A stretch of DNA of 64,000 bases from G963701675 sp963701675. Lineage in GTDB: Bacteria; Planctomycetota; Planctomycetia; Gemmatales; Gemmataceae. The stretch is from NCBI GenBank assembly GCA_963701675.1, contig OY969623.1:7316001-7380000 (forward strand), given 5' to 3'. The position numbers and the translations under genes were made by a program. The notes under the pieces were generated by a model, which was not told the DNA's origin, made no database searches, and worked only from the letters and a program-made list of their open reading frames with translations. Shown piece after piece: positions 1-10,338 of this stretch (position 1 is its first letter; every line of letters starts with the position of its first letter).

Positions 1-212
1 CGCTTGATCGCCAAGAACTTTTTTGCGCTGGAACAGTACACCTTTTCGCGTCAGGGTACGGCCCGATTCGGCAGCTGGCCCGATGGAATCAACAAATACA
101 CCGCCGGATCATCCTACGGCCTCATGTCGACGATCGAATCATCGACGCCGACGGACAAGTGCACGAAAACAAGCGAACCGAAGCCTTAACCCGTGCCCCA
201 AGTTCGTGCTAA
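1..212 (+). CDS. 3' end of an unrecognised gene, cut by the window edge
   Basis: The reading frame is open from the first base of the window. One frame reads through FFALEQYTF and RFGSWPDGINKY and stops after 189. From about base 120 a neighbouring frame looks more protein-like (RIIDADGQVHENKRTEAL) and stops at 210-212, so a frame change may lie near 115-125. No domain is recognised. Composition (mixed charged and aromatic residues, few low-complexity runs) suggests real coding sequence rather than chance, but the product cannot be named. Confidence 0.3.
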   Translation, partial: LDRQELFCAGTVHLFASGYGPIRQLARWNQQIHRRIILRPHVDDRIIDADGQVHENKRTEALTRAPSSC

Positions 213-518
213 CTGCGCACTACGCCGAAGCTCTTGATTGCAACACAAAATTCCTCTCCCGGACAAGACGGAATTCTCACGAATGCCGCTACGCCAACCA
301 GAAAAGTTCTCTAATTAGCCACGTAGCATCTCTCTTTCTATAGTTTTTTCCATCTTGTTCGGAATATCGATCAAGACTGATAAACTCCAATCTTTTCTCC
401 GCCGATAAGTGATTTATCGCCCGGATCGTGTCAAGTTGCGCCCGGATAAGCATGACGCCATGGCCCGGGGAGTGGTCACGAGTTCCGGTTTTGGTACCCG
501 GGTTCCAGGGAAGGGAAC
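213..518. other. Intergenic stretch, no gene seen
   Basis: About 300 bases between the partial first gene and the secretin-like gene. No convincing coding frame, repeat or terminator hairpin is visible. A purine-rich AAGGGA at 511-516 lies just ahead of the ATG at 519 and is a reasonable ribosome binding site for that gene. Confidence 0.4.
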
Positions 519-3500
519 ATGAATAAGCTGTGGGTCTTGGTAGGGATGGGGATGGGGATTGTCATAGGCATAGCCATCGTCGGGCTGAAGCTGACGCATG
601 CTCCGGCACTGGCGGTGCCGGGGCAGGACGGCGCGCGGGCCAAGCACCGGACGTGGCACTATCCGGGCCGGACATGTACCCTGCGATGCCTCCACCGCCT
701 ACGGTTCATAACCGGGTAAGCGTTGCGCCCGTTCTTGCAACAGGGGCGCTTCAAGCTAGCGACCCCGCCTCAGGCGCTACGGGCACGAAGGGAATCATCA
801 AGCTCGGCAACTACATTGACGAACGGAATCCATCTGGCGTGCCTGCGACCGGTCACATCAAATCCGACGGACCCACTATGAGACTCGAGTGTACTATCAA
901 CCAAGAAAAGTTCACCGACGACGGAGACATCGTAATCTATGCACGACCAGAAAGCACGGCCGTTCCCGAATCGCAATGGCCCACCAGTAGCCCAGTCAAA
1001 AAGGATGCCACGTTTTTTCTTCAATTCATTCAGTCCGGAAAATACACGATATTCGGCAAGCTCGTTGGGAAAACAGAGATCATCGATTCGCTTCCGTTGA
1101 CAATCAGCTCGCTTACCGACTTAGAGCCATCCGTAATCACCAAATTGGTCGAATCGATTTCGATTTCGGGTCAGACGAACCAGGCCAAGTACGCCGTCGA
1201 CAGCTTCGTCAAACCTGTGCAGATGCTTGGCCGGCAGGCAAAGGTCACCGTTGCGGTCAAATTGCCGACCGACCAAGCCGATAAGCCGGACCTAACCCTG
1301 TCCATCTCGAATCAGAAGACGAAGAAGGAGTTGCAGAAGGGGAGCGCACCTCTTACGGTCACGCAGGACCTAGACGCGGAATTCGAAGGAGGGGAGAATC
1401 ACCTGGTGGCCACCGTGCGGCGAGGGTGGACGGGTCGAGAGAGTCAGCCGGTAATCGTCCGCGTCTCTGAACCACCAAATCCGCCAACACCGATCATCAC
1501 TCATTACTACAGCGGAACACATGCCTCTCCCACGGCGCTTCCGTCACAACAAACTGAGATCAAGATTTACAATTCCTATCTGCGGTTGACGGGTCTTAAC
1601 GCGCCTGCCAATCACCAATTGCGCTTTCTCATTTTCACGATTGACGGTGAGAATCTCCTGCTTCGGAAGGAGCTAATCCATGAATTGAAAGTCGATGCCC
1701 AAGGCGGTTGGGATGTGTCCCTTGAGGGAATTCCGAAACTCGCAAATGGACCCATGATCTTGTTCGCTCTAGCGGAGGCCGGCACGGCCCACAGCTACTC
1801 CAAGCCGCTCCTGATGAAGTTCACTGCGCTTTCTCCGCTTAATTCGCCAAAGGTCGAAAACGTACAACTGGGAAGCGGCAGCGCGGAAAAATACAAGAGC
1901 ACTCCATACACCACGAATCAGGGTGCGATTACCGTTGACGGAGACGGGCTAGGCACGGACACACAAGTCGTTGCTTTTCTCGATGGCTCGGATAAGCCGA
2001 TCGGCAAGACTGCGGAGGTGACTAGTGGAACGAAATGGAAGCTGACTATCCCTAATTTGCCGGAAGGCGAGCACTATCTTACTTTCGCGCTGGCGCAAAA
2101 TGGCATGGTAGGTGGTGTGTCCGATCCGGTGCGGCTGAGCATTCGCACCCGGGGTCCTCGCGTGATCGGTGTGCAACCGCCGAATTTCGGTACAGCCCCA
2201 GGGATCCAAGCACTGACGATTCAGTTCGATCCCGCCAATCAACTAAGTCCCGGCGCGGCAGGCGAAAAAGACCACTATTCCTTGGTCCCAAGCGGAGGCA
2301 CGGGTCGATTTGATCGCGGCGTTGAAGTGCCACTTGCACCGAGCTCTGCCGAATTCGACACAACTCGGAACCAGGTTCTACTCAAGTTCGCTGGGCTTGG
2401 CCCGGATATCTACCAATTGGTAGTACGCGGTACCGAGTTTACGACGACGAATGGAACCAGGCGTTCTGGAATCATCGACCAGCACGGCAACAACCTCGAG
2501 GGAGTTGAGGGGAAGCCGAAAACCGATTACAAAATCGTACTTGGCAAGCCCGCCGCTTGCGAGGAGGAGAAGCCGCCGTCTGAAACCCCCGGAATCACAG
2601 GCCAGACCGGGCCGTACGTAACATTCCCCACTTATACGAATCCCAATCTCTCAAAATTCCCCAATGGCTTTAACCCCGGCGACCACGTGGAGACCAGGGT
2701 CGCCAGACTTTACTACTTCCGCGACGCCCACCGAGTGGCGCAGATCATTGCGCGTGACGTAGCGAAATCGTACAACCGCCAAGCTGTGGACGTGCGCCGA
2801 CGACTCGCGGACAAGTCACGCGATGTCGCAAACCGTTTGACCGATGAACGCCGCGCCAATGAACGCGCATCTGTCACGGCGTCGGAAAAAGCGCGACAGG
2901 CAGAGCGCGAGCTGCAACAGGAGCAGGCAGCTCAAGTGCGTGCCCGACGCGATGCGACGACCGTGCAACAGGACGTCACGCGTAAGCAGAACGAAATCGA
3001 CGCCCTTCCGGCCACAGACCCGAAGAAGAAGGCGATGGAGAATGAGCTGAAGCCTATCTTGGAAACGCAGAAAGCCCTCAACGCGTTTATTGACGCGGGG
3101 CCGGACCGCATCAAAGCGGCAACGACAAGTTTGCAAACCGCGCGCGACAAGGAAGTTCAGACTAACGAAGCGGTACAAGCTAAAGGCGCCGAGGAGAATC
3201 GGGCCAAAGAAGAACAGTTCCGGCTTGAGGTTGCCGCGGCTCATGAAGATCCCGACACTTACGCCCCGGGCGATCCGAATTCGGAAGACCCTGTGCGGCA
3301 AGTCTCGGTGTCCGTGATTGGCGAAGGGGTGATCCAGCTGCGCGGGCCGATTCGCGGTGTGAACAAGATTCGCACGATGATAAACCAAATCGACGGCCCG
3401 GTAGGTCAGGTCAAAGTGGCCGTGCATACGGTGCAGATCAACGGCGAACACGGCGACCGGATGGAGAAAGTCGCGGGCCGTATTCAGCGCTATATAGATC

Positions 3501-3880
3501 ACTCCCGCTTCCTCACTTCCCAAACGGGACAGATGCTTCGTCGAGCGGTGGTGCAGGTCGCAGCTCGCAAGGCCGAGGAAGCCGCTCACCTGTGTGCTTC
3601 GGAAGGCCAAGGGCAAGCAGCACGCGATCGCCGTTACCTTTACGAGTTCTTCGGCAAGGACTTCACCGACGAACTCTACGCGCTCGACTCAGAGTTCCTG
3701 CACACTGGGAACAAGTTGCTCTCGCTTCACTCGATGGACACAACTTCGCTGGCATCGGCTCTCTTTATGTTGGCATTGGCCAAGAACACAACGCGGATCG
3801 AGATCCTGCACGAATTCAATCGATTGCTCGTGCAACAGTTGCCGTTTGCGGAGCAAAACTACTTCACGGCCAGCGCACGG
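519..3880 (+). CDS. Secretin-like surface/secretion protein, N-terminal part (frameshifted gene)
   Basis: This starts at ATG 519 behind AAGGGA and opens with a hydrophobic signal segment (MNKLWVLVGMGMGIVIGIAI). The frame must change near 670 to reach the long frame that continues DMYPAMPPPP. The body holds several beta-rich Ig-like segments (roughly residues 100-650, including an Ig-like stretch beginning GPRVIGVQPPNFGTAPGIQ). A helical, Arg/Glu/Gln-rich coiled coil follows (about 740-920). Next comes a short alpha/beta module (VIGEGVIQLRGPIRGVNKIR, then VGQVKVAVHTVQI) that resembles the N-domains of bacterial secretins. A second frame change near 3880 (at EQNYFT/DKDCKNFQFF) moves coding to the frame ending at 7269. 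Known of the family: secretins form outer-membrane channels. Inferred: envelope transport or a surface structure. The frame changes may be sequence errors. Confidence 0.6.
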
Positions 3881-6800
3881 ACAAGGACTGCAAAAACTTC
3901 CAGTTTTTCTCGCAAAATGCCCAATTCCAATCGTTCTTGGGCTTCTTCAACACGGAGATTACCGGCGCGGATACGTTGAACTCGATTCAGCGGGAGTTTA
4001 TCCGCCTGGCGCAAATCTTCAAAAGCCGGCTGGTGACCGAGATGGAACTCAACCAGCGCGTGATGGAGCGGGCTGTGATTGAGGAGCGGCTGGGAAATTA
4101 CATCCAAGAGTTAGAGGCGCAGAAAAGAAGGGAAGCGGCCGCAAACGCTGTATCTGCGGCCTTTCAGAAATCGGTAACTGAAAAAAGGGCATTTGTGTCG
4201 CGCACATTCGCGGCGGCAAACGTGCGTACCAGACAAGTACTTGATGAAAATGTCAATCTGGTCACAAGTCTACAGAGATATCTTGAGGACTTCGGGAAAG
4301 CGTTCAGTCCTCAGATCCAGGGGATTATTTCTACGGCTTTGCCAGCGGTCGCCCCTATTCCTTTACCCCCCGAGGAAGAGATATTTCCAGGGTTCAACGC
4401 CACACCGCCCCTTGAGAAACTCAGGATCGTGCGTGAGTTAACAATGGACAGACTCGACGCCGCGAACAGCCTTGCTCCGAATAGCGAAACCGACCGATTA
4501 CTGGCACGGGAGTTGACAAATAATTTGAAGATTCTCGAGAATCACAAATGGAAGCTGTCATTAGGCGATCAATGTGTAACCGTCTTATTCAAAGATGGAA
4601 TTCCGCAACTCGCGAACGCCTCGGATCTGCGGATTTGGAATACCTGGTTTTCACAACTCGCCACTGATGCGGAGCGGCTCGACGTTTTCAAATTCGGAGT
4701 ATCCGATCAGAAAGCGTTGGACGATGCGATTAGTTCGCTTGAGAAGATGGTGCTCGCAAGCACCATATTGCCGACTGATGCCGACAGGTTAGCTATTTCT
4801 ATCAACAAGAACCTGGCCGCGGTCGGCCTTGCGATTCACAAGTACGGCATGCATTTCGAGTCTCAACTTGGGAAGTTGGTTGCAAGATTGTCGAGGGAAA
4901 ACGCGAATCTTGACGAAATCGCTGTCGAGTGGAATGACACTCGATCTATGATTCTCCTCTACCTTAAGACCACCAAGCCTCTTTATGCGGAGGCGAGGAA
5001 CCTTTTCACCGCTATTGACGGGGTGCTTGAAGACCTACAAAAGCTCAAAATCCAAGACGACCTCGCAAGGAAGGAGGCGTTTGAAGCCCGGCGCCCTCTC
5101 GACCACAAGAAACTACTGGACATGCTCATCGACGAAGTCGAGGACAAGTACATCGAGCTCCTGGAAGGCACCCGTGCTCATACCGCCAACATCAATAACT
5201 ATATCAAGCAAATCGCCACCGCGCTCGACGACGACTTCAATACGCAGTTCTACCATCCGGCGTTTCGTGAAGTGCGGAAGGCCAGCCGGTTTTGGGACGT
5301 GAACCTCGGGCAAATTGAAACCACGAGTATCCTCACGAATAATCGCGCGTTTGCCAAGGTGGTTCCCGAGGCGATGATGGAATTCGACCTTCCTAAGCGC
5401 GACATTCTCATCAATGAAGCGATGGGCGCATCCAAAGCTCTCGTAGATACCTACGGCGCGCTCCTTCAGGATCCGACGTTCCTATCACTGACGAAGCTCA
5501 ACAGCGGGCAGCCCACCAGCTCGCCAGCCACAGGAGCTTCGGGGGGAGTGTCGATGGTGCGGAACGTGATTCCTGGGTTACCGTCGCAGGCAGATGAACG
5601 CGTACTCAGCCAAGGCGGACCGGGCGGCAATCAGTTCGCGACACCGCTTGACGCGCTGATTCCTGATCCAGCAGTGTACAAGTTCGAGACAGGTACGGGC
5701 TACGAAATCAGGCCCGTTATAAGTCCGGACGGGCAATCCGTCGTGTTCCATTTCAATTACATGTACACCACCAATGTCCGCGAGCCGGTCCGAGGCGACG
5801 AGAAGCACCTGGGCCGAATAAAACGGCACTTCGTGGACACAGACGTGCAGCTCGGAAACTATGAGCTTCGGGAAGTCAGCAAGTACCTCGTTGCCCTGAA
5901 AGCGTCGCGCACGTCGCGCGGGGTGCCGCTGCTGGAAGATATTCCGGGACTCGGCGTCCTCTTTCGGCCCTTGCCCAGCGCCGAGTCGTCGCTGCAGGAA
6001 AACATCATCTTGGCTCAGGCAACTGTATTTCCGACGTTGTTTGACCTGATGGGATTACGCTGGGCCCCGGCCGTGTCTGATCTCGATCCGCTGGGTACAT
6101 CCAATGAAGAGTTCGTCGTTCGAGGCCGGAAGCGAGACCTGATGAACCACGTGTTCGATTTTTCGACGTCGCAAGTGGACCAGTTCCTCCGGATTCCGCC
6201 GGCGGAGCGACGGACTGATCTTTATCGAACTCAACAATCAATTCCCTATGTCCATCCAAACGGATATCGCGGGCCGGGGCTGAACCTGCGCGACAGTCAC
6301 CTGCGGGAAGGATATGATCCGCGGCAGGCCCAGCCGGAGAGCCAATTCGTGCCGCGTCGCTCGAAAGATGGTGCGAGAGAGCGCGAAGAGAATGAGGGCG
6401 GGATGCCAATGATGCCGGGCGGGCCAGGACAGGGCGGGATGCCAATGATGCCGGGCGGGCCAGGACAGGGGGGGATGCCAATGATGCCGGGCGGGCCAGG
6501 ACAGGGCGGGATGCCAATGATGCCGACCGGGCCGGGACAGGGCGGGATGCCGATGATGCCGGGCGCACCGGGACAGGGCGGGATGCCGATGATGCCGGGC
6601 GCCCCGGGACTGATGCCGCCAAACGGTCAGGTAATTCCCAATCTCATCCCGAACGACGGGGTTCCATCTCTACCCGGGTCCAATCCGTACGGGGATCAAG
6701 GATTTCAGCAGAATCAGGGTCCGGCGAATGGCGCGATGCCGAATCGATCCGGGGCGGCGGCTAGGACGCGAGGGGTGATTCATCCGCGCAACCCCGTTCG

Positions 6801-7269
6801 ATGCCTCCGGCGAATTCCGCACAGGGCGGCACAGGTACACGAGGGTCAATGCCAATGCCCGGGACCCCCAACCGGTCCGGCGATGCAGATGCAATCGAAC
6901 GCCTGGCCTTCTGATCCCAATGTGACCGCGCCGGTGCTGCCTTTGCCTGCCGTTTCCAATGGAAATCCTCCTTTCGGTCCACGGTCGTCGCCCGTGTCTC
7001 AAGATATGAATGTCCCGCCGGCGGCAGCGTTGTCCGTGCCGCCCGAAAGCAACAGGCCGCCAGCGCCGGTTTGGAACAGCTCACAGAATCGTACCGCACC
7101 GCCCAAGATAACGAGCTCGGACGGGCGCAATTCTCAGCCGGCCCGAGGCACCATCAGCGGAACGCCGAACGGCACGAACTGGCGGGCGGCGAATCCTTCC
7201 CAGCCTCCATCCCCCGCGAAAACCGGTCCTGTGCTCGAACCGGCCCCAACTGCGCCACCTAAGAGCTAA
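3880..7269 (+). CDS. Secretin-like protein, C-terminal part with secretin core and MPMMPGGPGQ repeat
   Basis: This continues the gene that starts at 519. A long helical region (FQFFSQNAQFQSFLGFFNTE onward) precedes a segment near 5700-6060 that follows the secretin core pattern: RPVISPDGQSVVFHFNY, then VPLLEDIPGLGVLFRPLP, then an aliphatic strand ending FPTLFDLMGL. The VP-x-LxDIPGLG-x-LFR signature is the strongest evidence for the secretin fold. Behind it lie six tandem 12-residue repeats GGMPMMPGGPGQ (6397-6612) and a Pro/Ser/Asn-rich tail. Between about 6785 and 6885 a neighbouring frame (MPPANSAQGGTGTRGSMPMP) matches the tail composition better, implying two compensating indels. The stop is TAA 7267-7269. 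The repeat tail is unusual for a classical secretin and suggests an exposed or adhesive C-terminus. Confidence 0.6.
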   Translation, partial: DKDCKNFQFFSQNAQFQSFLGFFNTEITGADTLNSIQREFIRLAQIFKSRLVTEMELNQRVMERAVIEERLGNYIQELEAQKRREAAANAVSAAFQKSVTEKRAFVSRTFAAANVRTRQVLDENVNLVTSLQRYLEDFGKAFSPQIQGIISTALPAVAPIPLPPEEEIFPGFNATPPLEKLRIVRELTMDRLDAANSLAPNSETDRLLARELTNNLKILENHKWKLSLGDQCVTVLFKDGIPQLANASDLRIWNTWFSQLATDAERLDVFKFGVSDQKALDDAISSLEKMVLASTILPTDADRLAISINKNLAAVGLAIHKYGMHFESQLGKLVARLSRENANLDEIAVEWNDTRSMILLYLKTTKPLYAEARNLFTAIDGVLEDLQKLKIQDDLARKEAFEARRPLDHKKLLDMLIDEVEDKYIELLEGTRAHTANINNYIKQIATALDDDFNTQFYHPAFREVRKASRFWDVNLGQIETTSILTNNRAFAKVVPEAMMEFDLPKRDILINEAMGASKALVDTYGALLQDPTFLSLTKLNSGQPTSSPATGASGGVSMVRNVIPGLPSQADERVLSQGGPGGNQFATPLDALIPDPAVYKFETGTGYEIRPVISPDGQSVVFHFNYMYTTNVREPVRGDEKHLGRIKRHFVDTDVQLGNYELREVSKYLVALKASRTSRGVPLLEDIPGLGVLFRPLPSAESSLQENIILAQATVFPTLFDLMGLRWAPAVSDLDPLGTSNEEFVVRGRKRDLMNHVFDFSTSQVDQFLRIPPAERRTDLYRTQQSIPYVHPNGYRGPGLNLRDSHLREGYDPRQAQPESQFVPRRSKDGAREREENEGGMPMMPGGPGQGGMPMMPGGPGQGGMPMMPGGPGQGGMPMMPTGPGQGGMPMMPGAPGQGGMPMMPGAPGLMPPNGQVIPNLIPNDGVPSLPGSNPYGDQGFQQNQGPANGAMPNRSGAAARTRGVIHPRNPVRCLRRIPHRAAQVHEGQCQCPGPPTGPAMQMQSNAWPSDPNVTAPVLPLPAVSNGNPPFGPRSSPVSQDMNVPPAAALSVPPESNRPPAPVWNSSQNRTAPPKITSSDGRNSQPARGTISGTPNGTNWRAANPSQPPSPAKTGPVLEPAPTAPPKS
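6397..6612 (+). repeat. Six in-frame 36-bp tandem repeats encoding GGMPMMPGGPGQ
   Basis: Six back-to-back 36-base units inside the secretin-like gene. The first three encode GGMPMMPGGPGQ. Later copies vary at the residues after MMP (TGPGQ, GAPGQ, GAPGL). Synonymous differences are few in the first copies, consistent with recent unit expansion. This is a coding minisatellite, not a CRISPR, because there are no spacers. Confidence 0.9.
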
Positions 7270-7366
7270 AGGCGCTGCACTTATGGGGCCGAAGATACAT
7301 CGAGAAGCGCGGTTAGCGCAACCGTGGCAACAGGCACAGACTGGGCAAAGATACTGAGGTCGGGCA

Positions 7367-8078
7367 ATGGAAGCAGGTAAAGGTCTGCGGATTCTCCTAG
7401 CAGGCACCACTGTAGTTGTGATTTCCGGAGCAGGTGTCACCCGACACACTACACGAGCCCCGCGTTGTGCCTGTCTGCCTGCATACGACTACCAATACGG
7501 CTCAATCTCCCCTCCCGTGACGGCGCTGAGCACCGAGGTTGTCTCGGTGGTGCGCGAGCCGTGGGACCCAGGTTTGCCGCCGCGCGACATGGCCCAGCCG
7601 CCGTTTCCAGCCGTCGTGCGCGAGCGCCTTCGGTATTTCCAGCTCGACCGCGCAGGTCTGCGACAGGATCATTGTTCGATCACGCAGGTGGCGGTAACGC
7701 TGCACGAAAACGGCGCCTGGACGCTCAGCCTGCGCGGATCAAAACCCGTGGATGACAGGACCGTTGAACGAGGTGTCAACTCCGATTCATTCTCGCGGCG
7801 TGGTTGCTGTTCGGCCGGCGATCCCCGTTCTGATCAAAGAAACCGGCGGATTGAAGCGGAACCGATTCGTCGTCAAGGTGCGTTGTTACACCGGCTATCC
7901 GGTCGGTACAGAACAGCCGAATCTGGCAACCGGGAAACCGGTCCTGTGTGAGTTTGAACGATGCTTTTGGGTGCAGCGCGGGGAACCGCTGTTCTTCTGG
8001 GATCAACAGCCACATCCTTTGGTAAGGCAGCATTTCGACGTGATTGATCGCGTCGAAATCGTGTTCGCATATCAATGA
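7367..8078 (+). CDS. Unknown exported protein, frameshifted near 7735
   Basis: A hydrophobic N-terminal segment (LRILLAGTTVVVISGAGV) suggests a signal peptide. The first frame runs through SISPPVTALSTEVVSVVREP and VTLHENGAWTLSLR. Near 7735 the protein-like sequence moves to another frame (ADQNPWMTGPLNEVSTPIHS, then GGLKRNRFVVKVRCYTG and FERCFWVQRGEPLFF) and stops at 8076-8078. Joined, the product is about 237 residues. No family is recognised. It lies 97 bases after the secretin-like gene on the same strand and ahead of two further secreted proteins, so the run may be one operon serving the same envelope structure. The start at 7367 has no strong ribosome binding site. Confidence 0.5.
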
Positions 8079-8131
8079 GTTCCGCGGGATAGCCAAATTC
8101 CCGTGGTTCGGCCGACACGAAAGGGGACGGT

Positions 8132-9058
8132 ATGAACCGAATCGGGAAAGCACTGGCGGCATGGCTATGCTCTACTGTGGCCATTCCAACGTTGGCCTGC
8201 GCACAGGGCGATGTGCCAGCTCCGACGCCCGTCCTCAACCCCCAATTAGCGATACCGGGGGACGTACCGTCGCATTTGCCGGGAACGCCAGCACCCATCT
8301 TTCCGCGACTCAACGTCGCCGTCCGTGCGCCCCACCAAGCGGTACCGGTCCCGCCAACGCTTGAGATTGAAGTACTTGATCCAAACGTCGATCCCCGCGG
8401 AAACCCGGCCGTCTTGACGCGTCCCACCGAAGTGTGGACCCACCGGGGGCCGCAGGAGCGTCTTGCCGTGGACATTCCGCCGACGGTTCTTGTGCATCGT
8501 TACTACTACACCGGCGACCGAAGTTTTCAGGCGCCGCTGCTTCCCGGGGGGCCCTCCGTTGTTGTCGTGAACCATCCTCGAACCGGCGAGCGTCTTTACC
8601 TGCCCGTGCAGATGTTGCCGGGTGCTCCGCGCGTCACGTACACAGACAGTTGCATCGAGTACGACTACGGAACGCAGGGTATCACCATAAAGTTCGCTTG
8701 GATATGTGGGCCGAAGGTCGTTTATCGCAACGGCGTGCCGGTCACCACGCAGGTCAAGAATGTGGCGGTACGCACGACGGACGCGACGCGGCGGTTCATC
8801 GAACGGACGGGACTTCCAGAATGTCAGGAACAAGCAGTTGGCCTGACCCACAACGTACTCCAGACGAGCGCCGACCGGGTGCGCCGTGTGTGCAAGACGG
8901 TGACGGCACCGCCCATCGCGATCTTACAAATGACCCCCTTGTCCAATCTGTTCACGACTTCGGAAGAGGAGCGCGCGTCCTCGGCGCGTGATGCGGCGGT
9001 TAGCCGAGCACGCAACGCTGATAGGCGTTATGAGGGGACCATAAGAACTGTTAGGTAA
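8132..9058 (+). CDS. Unknown secreted protein with signal peptide, 308 aa
   Basis: This is an intact frame with a clear signal peptide ending in ACAQ (about residue 25), after AAAGGGG ahead of ATG 8132. A Pro-rich stretch follows (PAPTPVLNPQLAIPGDVPSH). The middle is rich in beta-strand patterns (VLVHRYYYTGDRSFQAPLL, RVTYTDSCIEYDYGTQGITI). Four cysteines in the second half (DSC, WICG, LPEC, VRRVC) could form disulfides outside the cytoplasm. The C-terminus is charged and helical (SEEERASSARDAAVSRARNA). No catalytic motif or named domain is recognised. The position between other exported proteins suggests a role in the envelope, but this is inference only. Confidence 0.65.
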   Translation: MNRIGKALAAWLCSTVAIPTLACAQGDVPAPTPVLNPQLAIPGDVPSHLPGTPAPIFPRLNVAVRAPHQAVPVPPTLEIEVLDPNVDPRGNPAVLTRPTEVWTHRGPQERLAVDIPPTVLVHRYYYTGDRSFQAPLLPGGPSVVVVNHPRTGERLYLPVQMLPGAPRVTYTDSCIEYDYGTQGITIKFAWICGPKVVYRNGVPVTTQVKNVAVRTTDATRRFIERTGLPECQEQAVGLTHNVLQTSADRVRRVCKTVTAPPIAILQMTPLSNLFTTSEEERASSARDAAVSRARNADRRYEGTIRTVR

Positions 9059-9374
9059 TGTTCCCCGTGCCCTCCTCGCCTGGCTGGACGGGAAGCCGGT
9101 TTGTTCGGACATGCGGCAGGCTCGGGTGTGGTGAAGTCATTCCGGACAAGGGCATACTCGCCCGTCACCAAACGCCGTGAAACTGTTCGTGTCCTTTGCC
9201 TTTCGACAGGCACCTCGATAGATAATAATCTACGGCAGAATTCAATCTGTCCGACATAAAGGTCCAGGCATGGTGCCCGCGCCTTTTTGGTCAATCGAAC
9301 TACTCCACGTCGAACAATGAATTGTTATCGATTCTCAGAATGTGCCGAAGGAGAAATTCTAGAAGGAGACTAAT

Positions 9375-10030
9375 GTGCTACATCTCGCTTTGGTGATCGC
9401 CTTTGCTGGACCATGTCAAGTTATTCCTGGACAGAATGACGAGCCAACACCAAACACAGGGTTTGGAAAGTTGATTCGCGTGCCCTCCAACATCGGGTTT
9501 GGGACAGCCGTCTCACCGGATGGTCAAGCAGCAACGGTGATCTTTGACAACATGTACGTCGAGATCCCACCCGCCCGTAAAGGTGCGTTGTCCACGCACA
9601 ATCAAACTGCCGTGCAGACCAAGGTACTGACGATCGACGTGCCATACACCGTAGCTCGACATCGGGAAGCGATGTACATGGATATTCGAGGCTTTGTGCA
9701 TACGAGGCCTGGTGCCTCTGCACGTTTAGTAGTTTGTGCCGGTGACAAAACCAAAATTGTGACTCTCCAACCGCAAACTGGAATAGAGGTCAAACTCAAA
9801 GGGAAACTGAAGAATCGCATTGCAGCCGAGCGCCCAAAAATCCAGCTGGGCGACTTCTACGATCGCGGGAATTCAATGTAGACGCATGTGCAGCCAAGCC
9901 TGTCCTCCCAATAACTCTGTTCTTAGTTGTCGAACACGATACTGATAAGGATGGAGAGGGCGAGGCACTGCTCGTGGTCGATTCACTCGATCTCGTGATC
10001 GCGCCCGCAGATAAGAGAAAATCGAATTGA
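9375..10030 (+). CDS. Unknown exported protein, GTG start, frameshifted near 9866
   Basis: The start is GTG 9375, seven bases after AAGGAG (9363-9368). An overlapping ATG at 9373 opens only a seven-codon frame. The N-terminus (LHLALVIAFAGPCQVIP) is a short signal peptide. The first frame stops at 9881, but just before it the sequence moves frame: after FYDR the +1 frame reads EFNVDACAAKPVLPITLFLV and LLVVDSLDLVIAPADKRKSN, stopping at 10028-10030. The joined product is about 218 residues with alternating hydrophobic strands and one segment (AVSPDGQAATVIFDNMYVE) resembling the strand pattern in the upstream secretin core. No function can be assigned. The frame change sits in a GCGGG run, a typical place for an indel. 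Confidence 0.5.
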
Positions 10031-10280
10031 ATCCGAAAAAACCTAGCAACACTTCCTCAGGCCGTGCGGACGAGTGAAGCCCAATTGAGGCAAAATCTGC
10101 GCAGCGACGCCGCAGTTCCCACCTACTGGCTAGGCCCCGAACCCGGATGAGCTGCTGAACTGGCTGACCGAGCTCATCGGTTTGGAGCTCGGGCCCGATA
10201 ATCTGCCGCGCGGTTTGGATGAGGCGACGCGGAAGCAACGGCTCTACGAACTAGTGGCCGAGGGCGGACCCCCAACCTAA
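10027..10280 (+). pseudogene. Small broken CDS (about 80 aa, two frame changes)
   Basis: A possible TTG start at 10027 overlaps the stop of the preceding gene (ATTGA). Three frames contribute protein-like pieces in order: NPKKPSNTSSGRADE, then SEAQLRQNLRSDAAVPTYWL, then DELLNWLTELIGLELGPDNL followed by LPRGLDEATRKQRLYELV, and stop TAA at 10278-10280. The last piece is convincingly helical and acidic. Either this is a small protein hit by two indels or a decaying fragment. No family is recognised. Confidence 0.35.
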
Positions 10281-10338
10281 ACTCCGAAAATCTGCAGGGT
10301 GCTAGAAAATTCTTCTAATCCCAGTTAAGGAGCTTTCC

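Noticed and set aside
2816..3616. Long minus-strand reading frame
   Set aside because: Antisense to the coiled-coil part of the secretin-like gene, with Arg/His-rich chance composition and no domain.
3860..3900. Programmed frameshift in the secretin-like gene
   Set aside because: No slippery heptamer or downstream structure was evident, and several other frame changes occur in the same gene, so indels are the simpler explanation.
6397..6612. CRISPR-like array
   Set aside because: Units are contiguous, in frame and encode a Met/Pro/Gly repeat; there are no spacers or cas genes.
6005..6622. Minus-strand frame with SRPV repeats
   Set aside because: It is the antisense shadow of the MPMMPGGPGQ repeat and secretin core.
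9373..9396. ATG at 9373 as start of the exported protein
   Set aside because: It opens only seven codons before a stop; the overlapping GTG at 9375 begins the long frame and has a well-spaced AAGGAG.
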